Assembly (NCBI RefSeq): GCF_041146795.1
Contig: NC_135172.1
Location: forward strand, 42,869,123 to 42,933,122
DNA from: Maylandia zebra
Taxonomy: Eukaryota; Chordata; Actinopteri; Cichliformes; Cichlidae
Direction: 5' to 3'
Length of the DNA stretch: 64,000 nt
The position numbers and the translations under genes were made by a program. Below, one piece after another: positions 39,267 through 48,916 of this stretch. The notes under the pieces were generated by a model. It did no database searches. It saw only the letters and a list, made by a program, of their open reading frames with translations, and had not been told where the DNA came from. Position 1 is the stretch's first letter. Every line of letters starts with the position of its first letter.

Positions 39267-39854
39267 CTTGTAACAGAAAAGAGACAGTGGGACTGGCCAT
39301 CCTACCTGTGTCGGAGAAGAGCCAAAGTTAGAGCTGCTTGCAGTTAATCATTTATCAATAACCTAAACATATGTGAAATGAGAACTTGTAAAGGTACTCA
39401 CCTGTCCTGGTTGCTTCTTGCAGGATGTGGAGCAAAAGAATGAAAGCGGCTCAATCACCTGTTTAAGAGCTCTTGGAGCAGACCAGTGTGCCAGGTTAGG
39501 GAGTATGGTTAAAGAGGGTTTTAATTTAGATAGAAATGAGTGAAGCTTATGTTATTGGTTTGTTTATAGTATGTGTTGGAAATATGTATATGTTTGTGAT
39601 GTGCTTTAATGTTATGGTATGTTTGTTTGGGTGGAGGGTTATGTTTCATGTTGATTAGTTAACCCCCATACTTGGGCTATTCCGGATACTCACCTGAAAA
39701 GGTAGAGTATAAAAGGAAGCCATTTTGTTTAGTTGTGGTTAGTGTTTTGTGCTGTTATCATGCTCCGTCTTTAATAAAGTGCCAATCCATGGATGTCTTT
39801 TACTCCAGTCTCGCGTCATATTATTGGACAGAACCTATGACCGCCGGCCAAAAC
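39267..39854 (+). mobile_element. LTR-like element (solo LTR candidate)
   Basis: This segment of about 590 bp has a promoter-like TATAAAA at 39708-39714 and an AATAAAG polyadenylation-like signal at 39773-39779. The spacing, about 60 bp, is typical of an LTR. It is bracketed by the direct repeat TGACAG (39261-39266 and 39855-39860). The canonical TG...CA termini are not clear (TGTAACAG begins 2 bp in), so both the class and the exact ends are uncertain. Its right end is 4 bp from the KDZ target duplication. Confidence 0.45.
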
Positions 39855-39863
39855 TGACAGTGT

Positions 39864-39871
39864 GTTATGAA
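39864..39871. repeat. 8-bp target-site duplication GTTATGAA, left copy
   Basis: It is identical to 54815-54822, and both copies directly abut the terminal inverted repeats of the KDZ element. An 8-bp duplication is what is known for Zisupton-type transposons. Confidence 0.9.
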
Positions 39872-40418
39872 CAACCCGTTCTCACTCCCGACGCGTAAAA
39901 TAATGACGATTTGTCACGTCCCTTAACTTCTCATGCTGACGCCTAAGGTACCCTTCCACGTTTTTATGTTACGCTGTGGGTTGTCAATTCATTCCAATAT
40001 GAACCCGCTCGCGGCGATCAGAGACGCTTCGAGCAGAGGCTCCAGCCATCCATTTACTCCAATAATAACCCCGTCACGGCGAAACATGACGCCGTGAAGC
40101 ACAATCTAACTGGAGAACCGGGGACCCTCTCCGCGAACGGGTTTTTCTCCCTAATTTAATGCTTTCGTTTAATGACATCGTTAACATTTCTCAACAAAAA
40201 CACGTGAAAGTATCACTGATAATTCAACAATAAAATCGCTTCATGTTGTGGCCATCACACAGTGTTTTCCAAACTGATTCACGATCTGAAAGTGCGCAGA
40301 TTTAACGTACATAATCCTTTGTTAGGTTTATTATTTTCATTTCACACGTAAAACACATTTATAGATTCATTCACCACTCCTGTTAGTTTTGGATGCGCTC
40401 GGCTCCAGCCAATCAGAC
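39872..40418 (+). repeat. left terminal inverted repeat, 547 bp
   Basis: It matches the reverse complement of 54303-54814 almost throughout, ending at CCAATCAGAC. It carries a 35-bp block near 40333-40367 that is missing from the right copy. A CCAAT box in its inner edge (AGCCAATCAGAC) suits a promoter for the transposase gene. Confidence 0.93.
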
Positions 40419-40509
40419 GCAACCTGTGTAAGCAAAGGCTGATGGGAGAACGGAGAGACCCATTTATAAGAATAAGAAAATGAGGCGGAACTGATTGATT
40501 CTAATGCAG
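40410..40509 (+). promoter_or_regulatory. probable transposase promoter and 5' non-coding exon
   Basis: The inner TIR edge holds a CCAAT motif (40410-40414). About 90 bp further a GCAG|GTATGT donor lies at 40509/40510, with an intron running to the CTCTTTAG acceptor at 40939. This suggests an untranslated first exon ending at 40509. It is inferred from motifs only. Confidence 0.4.
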
Positions 40510-40946
40510 GTATGTAAAAAATACATATATTTAAAGTAATACCTTGATGTGTGTTTCAAAGTTTGTTTTTTCATAAAAGCTTCAAACAAACAGAGGTGAC
40601 TGATCTCGGAAACGGTGTAATGTATTTAAAAATGGCCACAGCTACCGTCAGCATGCTTGCTAGGTAACGACTACACGTGTCTACTGCAGCATTAGCCATT
40701 TAATCCAACGATGATGGATTAAATCTATTACAAACGTTAAAGGACTTGTGTGCTGCAAAATACCCTCACATGGTGCGTAAAGCAGTTTTTGCGCTAAGAG
40801 TTCTGCTAGCTCTTTACAAACTGATGATGCTAACGTTAATAGCTAACATTAACCGGAGCGCCAAGACTGAAAATCATTTGAATTGCGTTAGTTATGTGTT
40901 TATGTCACTGAGTTCTGCAAAAATCTCTTTCCTCTTTAGCTTGAAA

Positions 40947-43265
40947 ATGAGTGATTCAGAGGATCCCGAGCTGGAGGAAGAGCTTCAGGCTGCTGACGAA
41001 CTCCTTCAAGATATGCAGGTAACATTTTTAGTGGAAACAGTTGTTAAAGAGGGAACACGCTTGTCTAATATTTTGTACGGAGTAAACGTTATGTTATTTG
41101 AATTTTTTTTAAAGTTTATGTCAAATTAAGTTGGTTAACTTAAGATGTTTGATAATCTTTGCTTTAGTCATAGACTGTATTTTAGGTGTTCCCTTTTTTC
41201 CTTGTTAATTGCGTAGAATGATGCACAGAGTGAACCTCAGCCAAGACCAGTGCGCTGGAAAAAACGTGACAGACAGGGAGCTTTTATTCCTCAAAGACCA
41301 TCAACCAGTCGAAGTACTAGTTGCATGCCACGTGGTCAGTGTTCACACAACCATTGATTTTATCTCACAACTTGTTTTCACCAAAGAATTTCAGTAAGTA
41401 AATATTCTTCATTCCCCCCCCCCCCCCCCCCCCCCCCCCCCCGTGTCCAGAGAGCAGCATCAATGTCCACGTGAAGAACCTGGTTATGTTGCCAGTGTCA
41501 ACCCAACAAAAGGTACTTTACCTTCTTGTATATATTGTGATTTCTGTTTACTTTTATATTTGTTGTTATAGTTGAGTTATGCAGGGCTTTTGTGGAGTCC
41601 TAAGAAACATACTGCCTAGAGTGTTTTTCACTTTGTGGAAGAGTTTCTTCCTTTCTTTATTTCTTTTTCTGTTAGTGTGTGGAACTGAGGTGCTTCGTCA
41701 GGAGCTCCTTCAGTTGTTGGAGGATGGAGAAGAGGACGCAGCCATGACTTGTGAGACGTCGTCTGAGTCAGCTGCTACTCACTGGGCGATCAGAAATATG
41801 GTGTCCTCGCAAAAGTGGAAAGAGGCAAGGCCTTGTCTTATAGACAATATGTTAGCTACTCTGGATCCACAGTCACACCGTGTGTGTCAGTGTGGCAAAC
41901 AAGTAGTTGTGAGGTGCCTGGACTGCCTGCCTCTTCCATTCCTTTGTGCTGACTGTGATATTGCAGTTCACACACGCGTTGTCCTGCACAGCAGAGAGGC
42001 AGTAACAGGAGGGTTTTTGCAGCCTTCATCAGAGTTTCACAAGCCAATAGGTACGGTTTTTAAGTCTTATGCATTTCTTGCTATGTATGAGTATGAGTGG
42101 GTGCTGTTATTGTATATTTATTGTGTATCAGTTAATTTCTAATTCTTTTTATATATATTGTGTGTTTTAATGTTAGTTCGGCTGTTGCCTGTGCAAAGGC
42201 CAGACCATGTGTGTGACTGCCCAGCAGGTAACGTTGAGGTTTCACCCGGCGCAATTGTGGCTCTTGTAACCATAAATGGTAAGTTGCCCTTTTGTCACAC
42301 GCTACATACACAATAGATGTGTTTGGAGGTTTTATTGCAAATTGTGCATTGCTATCTTGGTTTTAATTACCCTCGGCCCGCAGTATATGTGGGCACCTGT
42401 CAAAGGTCATTTGGATTTACCAGACCGATTTGAAAACAACATGAAAAAAATGAATGCTTTGAGCCATGACTGAATTTATCCTTATCCTTTCTAAAGGCCG
42501 TTATAACCTTGCACTGCCAGTGGTGAGCTGCACCAGCTGTGGCCTAATGTGGTCCCCCTCAGTTAAAGACATCCTGGGTAGTGGATCTTGGCCTGGCACC
42601 TTAAATTTCTGCACCCTGTTTTCAATGGATGTCTTTCAGTCTTTCTATGACATTAAGAAGGCTGCAGCAGGGATGTCACTTAAGGCATTTGTCAAAATGC
42701 TGGATGAACGAACAGCCCATTCTGGAAGGGTGAGTTTCTAAATTTGCTAAGTTTAAGGAAATTGTGCAAATCAATGTTTATGATGACTGTCCTTGAATAT
42801 TCTGTTGTATGTCCTCTATGTAAAACAATGGCCGAATATCAGCTGATGCCTTCAGTAAAAGTTTCTTGGAGTGGAGTGCTGTAAAGTTTGAGGTGGACAG
42901 GATGTGCAAGGAGCCATGCTTTAGCTGCCCTGCCTGCACTCCACACATGCTTGCCGTCTCAGTTGATGGAAACCGCAAGCTTTATCGCTTTCAATCAAAT
43001 GCAAGGTACGTTATGCATTGTGTACATAAGTCAAATATGGATTTGTAGAAAAATGTATTTTAATGTTTCTTTTCAAACAACTGTCACTGTGTTCGTTCAG
43101 CACTTCAGAGCAGGGGAACTTTGAAGGTGTCTTCATTGAAAAAGATGAGGAAGTTGCTGAGTTTGTGAAATACATCCAGAGACACACAAATCATGTAAGA
43201 TACACATATATATTAGTGCTGTTAATCTTGTTAAAATGACGTTAATGCCGTAACCATATACACAT

Positions 43266-43338
<73 letters not shown>

Positions 43339-46152
43339 GACATATATGGATGGGTCGATATTTTTTTTTTCTCTTGGTGTTGTCGTAATACCATTTACTT
43401 TACTTTATCTTAATGTGTACTTAATTTTGTCACCATGTGTATTTAAAAAAAACATGATTTTTATTTTGTGTTATCAGTGCTGTCCTGGGGAGATATGAGG
43501 TCTTGTGTGACTCGAGGCTAATTCAGCTAATTGTTATGCATTTGTTTTAAAAAGTTTGTCCCTGATAGGGCTTAATCATGTCATGTCTTTTATGTTAAAA
43601 TCTTTGAGTGTATAGGTCCCGGGGAAAGGGTTGTGCGGATCTTCATCTTGGACTGCAGCAAAGGAGTCGTCCAAAAAGTCCACTGGGAAGTTGGATGAGG
43701 AGGGCATGGAAATAGCTGTTTGTCGCCACGGAGTCCTCTTAGCTGCATTGAACATGTTTCGAGGGGAGATCTTTGCTTACACCCTTTTTCTCCAGAGGAA
43801 GTTGGCAGCTAACGTCCCAGGACATATTACGTTCCTTTGCTCCGATGTGGCCTGTAAATATTTCCCCTATTTAACCAAGGTGGCTCAGCAGTGCCCTGAG
43901 CTGAGGAACCTTTTGTCAATGCGTCCTTTTCTCTCCGTCATGCATGCAAAGGCTCACACTTGGAAATGCGAGGTATACTGCAGCTTGTAGTTTTGGATTA
44001 GTTTGAGACATTTTGTTATAAGGTTGAATGAATTCAGCAGTCATGTATTGTGACCTCCTTTCTATAGATCAAATGGGGAGGTGCGTTTCAGGATGGGGCC
44101 GGTTCAACAGTTGGAGAAGAGGTGGAACAAGTAAACAGTTTCCTGTCTAGGGCGGCCATCACAACGAAGTACATGTCTAAAGCAGGTGTGTGTCCGTGTC
44201 TGAGATTCCACTCAGTCTCCTGCTCATTAATTCTAATTTGTATACTAACTGAAATGCAGGGCGAACAGACATGCTGAGCCTCCTGGCTTTGGGCTGGAAC
44301 AAAAGGAAAGTGGAACAACTGGGCCGCACTTTGAGCCAGAGATATCTAAAGGTCATTTTTTCAACACCCATTTTAATGTGTGTGGTAATGGGGGGAAAAC
44401 ACCAGTACTCTTTTAATGTCAATATGAATGACATTTATGAATGCATTCTTAGATCATAAGGATCCTTAGAGAACAAGTGGAGAGCCTGAATGCGAGCAGA
44501 AATGAGCTGGGTGTGGATGACGACACACTGCAGCAATGGGCTGAAGGTGAGTCTCAATATAATGCACTCATGTCTAACAGTAGGACCCACCATGGCCTCA
44601 TTAAAGAACTTAGAGTTAAGATCTTTCTGACAGTGTCAACAAACAATGAAAAATAAGCCTTGTAAAAGCAAATTTATGCCAGAGTTGTTGCGTTTCATCA
44701 AATTGGATAGAACCTGGGTTGAAATGATGCCGTACTAGTTGGTTTTATAAACCTGAACACCAACATACTTGTTATCTCATGATTATCATGAGATAGCAGC
44801 ACATGAAGGCTCCAGATGTCTTATAATGAATGTCATCAAGTCAGTGATTACAGAGTCCACTGTAGTTTGGTGACTGTTACTCATCCTGTATTCTGATTAA
44901 TATTCCTCTCACTTAGAAAGTGATCAAACTGATGGCAGCCTTGGAGCGTTGCAGGCACGAATAGAGGAGCTTGTCGTCATCATCAGAGTGCGAACACAAA
45001 GTCTTTACAGACAAAATGGTGTCACAGTTTCTTTGAAACGGACCGTTTGATGCTCAGTTTGTACAGCTTGTACAGCTACTTTGTAAACAGAATAAAATCA
45101 GATCCAGGTTTGTTTAAGCTGGATGTGATTTGTTCTAGCAAACAAATTGATGAGTGTAGATTAAAATGAAACTATATACATTATGTGAAGGTGTGAATTT
45201 TTTATGATTATTTACAGATAGCAACAAGAGGCGACACAGAATTCGCAAGGTCATCTTAGTTGAGAAGAAACGCTTGGCGGCTGCTGTTGACGACTACAAC
45301 AAGCTCGCTGAACCAACAAAGCAAATCGTATCCAGTGATGCCCTCATGCAGACCGATATTTGGCCCTGGCAGAGCACAAGTGAACGTAAGCTCTTGATTT
45401 CTAAATATCCTTTTTAAACAAACTCCCAGTATCTGAGCAGTAGTTGAATGTTTTGTTCTTGAATCATAATATGCTGCTATGTTTTCCCATCTGATGTTGT
45501 TAAACTGTAGCTGCTGCTGACCTCCGGACAAAGAGAAAGGTCTTTGAGAAGGTGATGGCTGTGAGGCGCCTGAGAGAGGAGGAGATGATCCTTTGCAGGG
45601 AGATGCAGCATCACTGGACAGTGTTGCGAATGCGATCTGTGGTGTTGGGGACAATCTCCTCAGACTGTAAGCACTTTATTTATTTATTAATTTTTTGATG
45701 AATCGATTGAAAATAAGAGCAGATGCTAAAGTCTTACTGGATCTTTTACCTATATCTAGATTGCTAGCTAACACTGCCTTCTCCCTTTTAAAGAAATGTT
45801 TAATTACAGCATCCTAATTCCTTGTGTTTATGAGGTGAGGTTTTTTTTGTTTGTTTTTTTTACTTTTCTCATATTTATTTGTTTTGTTCTTTTTACAGCC
45901 TCCTTTGTTGGCATGTCGGAGGATGCACAGAAGGGACTCTGTAGCCTGGTTTTAAAAAAACAAAGTGAACTGAAAGCTGAAATGCTCAAAGTAAAGGACG
46001 TGTACAAGAGAATCCTCAGCCACCAACCACTCCTGGAAATGGACTCGGAGGAGGAGGAGGACATTCCAGACGATGCCACTGAGAGTGATTTGAGCACTTC
46101 TGATGAAGACTGTGTCATCATTGATGTTATGTTTGGTAAAATAAAAAGTTAA
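40947..46152 (+). CDS. KDZ-superfamily (Zisupton-like) transposase, 16 coding exons, about 854 aa
   Basis: Coding exons: 40947-41018, 41217-41334, 41453-41512, 41676-42050, 42177-42278, 42497-42729, 42836-43005, 43101-43194, 43616-43972, 44068-44185, 44260-44351, 44453-44546, 44917-45018, 45218-45385, 45511-45666 and 45899-46152; total 2565 nt. All other junctions are GT-AG with matching phases; the one at 42729/42836 lacks an AG. A cysteine cluster (C154, C156, C164, C167, C174, C177, H182) matches the CxC domains of KDZ proteins. RYNLALPVVSCTSCG opens the conserved central block near residue 244. The catalytic core shows LDEEG (D435) followed by CRHG, CSDVACKYF (D485), H518-x3-H522-x3-C526 and GEEVEQ (E545), as expected for the RNase H-like KDZ transposase. 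A basic helical segment and an acidic tail (EEEEDIPDD) end the protein. It should act in the nucleus, cutting at the element's TIRs. The start is the first ATG after the acceptor at 40939. Confidence 0.88.
41415..41442. repeat. poly-C tract (28 C) at a 3' splice site
   Basis: An uninterrupted run of 28 C ends 10 bp before the acceptor of transposase exon 3 (exon start 41453). It serves as an all-cytosine polypyrimidine tract. Confidence 0.9.
42730..42836 (+). other. transposase intron with a non-canonical or broken acceptor
   Basis: The upstream exon ends phase 0 at AAGG|GTGAGT. The downstream coding frame is open from ATATCAGCTGATGCC at 42836, but the two bases before it are GA instead of AG. 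The nearest AG (42841-42842) would shift the frame and reach a stop after 13 codons. A weak alternative donor at GTGA|GTTTCT (42734) joined to that AG would keep the frame. Confidence 0.6.
43268..43336. repeat. (GT)n microsatellite in a transposase intron
   Basis: A 69-bp uninterrupted GT repeat between transposase exons ending 43194 and starting 43616. Open frames through it are artefacts. Confidence 0.95.
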
Positions 46153-46439
46153 TCACATCTCTGTTCAATGTGATTTTTCAACAGACATTTTACATTTTGA
46201 GAAGAAAAATGGAATTCCCTTGGTGCAGTTGTTTACCCTGAATCATTCTTTCCCATCTAATTTAATGACTAGTGTACATGTTCAGATACGATAACATAAT
46301 TTAATTCATGGGATGCTTTCTGGGCTGCTCAAATTATCACAAAATTTAAAAGCACCAGGCAGCACACTCACAAGTAAATTTTTTGTTCAGTGTTTTGTCG
46401 AAGAAATCAACAAGTACAATTGAGATGTTTGCTGTAGTG

Positions 46440-47440
46440 GTGTGTTTGTTAAGAAGCATGCCAGCACACTGGTGAACTGACAGTCCCAGAATGCACCCGA
46501 GCCATTGACTCGCCCCAGAGCAAATGAAATTGCTTATCTAGAAAGACAACCGTCATCAAAGAAGAAGTAAAAGAGTAGGAAACAAATGGTAAGGGAAGGT
46601 ACTGTGGGGTAGGAAAGAAAGGCCAGAGCTGTGCAAAATGACCTCCAACTGGCCACAAATGTGCACGTCTGCTCAAACGGTCAGAAATGGACTCCATGAG
46701 GGTGGTATGAGGGCCCGACGTCCACAGGTGGGGTTGTGCTTACAGCCCAACACCGTGACGGATGTTTGGCATTTGCCAGACAACACAAAGATTGGCAACT
46801 TTGCCACTGGCGCCCTGTGCTCCTCACAGATGAAAGCAGGTTCACACTGAGCACTTGTGACAGTCTGGAGACGCCGTGGAGAACCTTCTGCGTCCTGCAA
46901 CATCCTCCAGCATGAGTTTGGCAGTGGGTCAGTTTTGGTGTGGGGTGGCATTTCTTTGGGGAGCTGCACAGCCCTCCATGTGTTCGGCAGAGGTAGCCTG
47001 ACTGCCATTAGGTACTGAGATGAGATCCTCAGACCCCTTGTGAGACCATATGCTGGTGCGGTTGGCCCCGGGTTCCTCCTAATGCAAGACAATCCTAGAC
47101 CTCATGTGGCTGGAGTGTGTCAGCAGTTCCTGCAAGACGAAGGCATTGATGCTGTGGACTGGCCCGCCCATTCCCCAGAACTGAATCCAATTGAGGACAT
47201 CTGGGACATCACGTCTCACTCCATCCACCAACTGCACCACAAAATGTCCAGGAGTGGGCAGATGCTTTAGTCCTGGAGTCTGGGAGGAGATCCATCAGGA
47301 GAGCATCTGCCACTTCATCAGGAGCATGCCCAGGTGTTGTAGGGAGGTCATACAGGCATGTGGAGGCCACACAGACTAGTGAGCCTCATTTTGACATGTT
47401 TTGAGGACATTACATAAAACCAGATTAATGATTCTGTATT
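46440..47440 (+). mobile_element. Tc1-like transposon relic nested in the KDZ element
   Basis: The plus frame at 47040-47270 carries the C-terminal half of a Tc1 transposase: LLMQDNPRPHVAG, then WPAHSPELNPIEDIWD. The spacing from the Asp of QDN to the Glu of NPIE is 34 residues (DD34E). Upstream sequence from about 46640 contains further transposase-like text (CTCACAGATGAAAGCAGGTT, the DES block) but in a shifted frame, so the gene is broken. It lies in the gap between the two convergent KDZ genes. The ends are approximate; clear Tc1 TIRs were not found. Confidence 0.75.
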
Positions 47441-48840
47441 GCATTGATCAAGGAACCAACCCAATAGGAGCTAAAGGAATCCTCTTGACATTACTTCACT
47501 CAGTAAGTTTATACTATGTTTAATGTGCATTTTCTTCATCAGTTTAGAACATAACATGTTAGCGCTCCCTGGTCCTTTTTGGAGACAGATCCTGAGCAGG
47601 CGGGCAGCTTTGGAGAACTCGTGTCAGCTGTGGTAATTAAGGAATACTTTGATTTAATATTGATTTCATGACAACTATCCTCAGGCACATATTCCTGGAT
47701 ATATATAATGACATAAGTAAACTCCCATTTTAGAATCATTGCCTTCTTTGATCTGACTTATTGCCTCAGACTTTGGCCCTGTGTCCCCAAAAGTATAGAA
47801 AATCCATGACACTGAGTAAGAGGCCTTTATCATGTTATAAGTGAGAGAGTTTGGTGTAACAGTGGTTGAACATGCCAAATCAATCCACAACATACTGCCA
47901 TTCCCCAGCTGTAACCTGCATATGCATCAAACCAAAATCCAGTATCATAGCCACATGATAGACGTACAGATGAGGTTAAAGGGCTGTCTCATTTTGCCAG
48001 ATAGCTTCATCCCAAAAAAGATAAACATTCTTCAAAAACAAAAGTTTGTGAATATTTGCTGTATTGCCAGGCCTAAACCAACCTGTTAAACTTATCAAAT
48101 TATTGTCATAGATACGAACCTATTGATTGAAACAGAATAATCCATTGAAGCCTCCATCATCATCCAAGATCACTGTTACTGTTCAGATTATTTTATCTCT
48201 GTTTTCCTCTAGAATGTTTTGAAAATCAGCATTTGATCAACAGACTTTTTAAAAGTTTATTTTGATCCTATTGTTTACGTGTGTAATTGCATTTTTATTG
48301 AAATTATGACAGGAAAACCCTCAATCAAATTGTATCTTTGATATCTAATAATAATATTAACAATAATGTTACATATGTAATATGTACACAATAATATTGT
48401 GCAAACAAACAAGAAAAATAGCAAAAAATGTCAATTTTTTTTAATACCCTGTATATAAAGACCACATATGACCACAACTCCAAATGTGCAATTGTCACTG
48501 CATCTAAACATGACATATTACAAAAAGGTAGAAACATATAATATACAATATGTTCTGAAGCTGGTACTGGTGCAGTTAACTTTGCTTTAGGCTCCCATAC
48601 ACAGTAGGTGTTACTTACTATACGTGCAGTGCAGTATTACTTTACCTTGTAATATGTTATAATAAGCAAGTCACTTCTATATTTATGAGGATGTAGACAA
48701 TAATGTTGGCTGATATGTAAAACTATGAGATGTCGAGTGCAGGGAAGATATTATTGATCGATCAGATTCATGAATGTGTTAGGTACTTAAGCCACAATTA
48801 GAGAGTGAAACAGAGACTGACACTGGTTGAAATGTATAGT
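47441..48840. other. AT-rich interior of the KDZ element, nothing recognised
   Basis: It is the space between the Tc1 relic and the 3' end of the minus-strand gene, with no supported exon. Confidence 0.45.
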
Positions 48841-48846
48841 AAATAT

Positions 48847-48852
48847 TTTATT
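48847..48852 (-). terminator. polyadenylation signal AATAAA of the minus-strand KDZ companion gene
   Basis: TTTATT on the plus strand lies 65 bp downstream of the stop codon at 48917-48919. Confidence 0.5.
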
Positions 48853-48916
48853 TTGAACTTTTATGCTGAACTACAAGCTGTGAACTGTGCGATCTCTGCC
48901 ACCTGTGGTGCCTGGT

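Noticed and set aside
41451..41512. Transposase exon starting at the first AG (41451)
   Set aside because: It gives a phase that does not match the next exon at 41676; starting at 41453 does.
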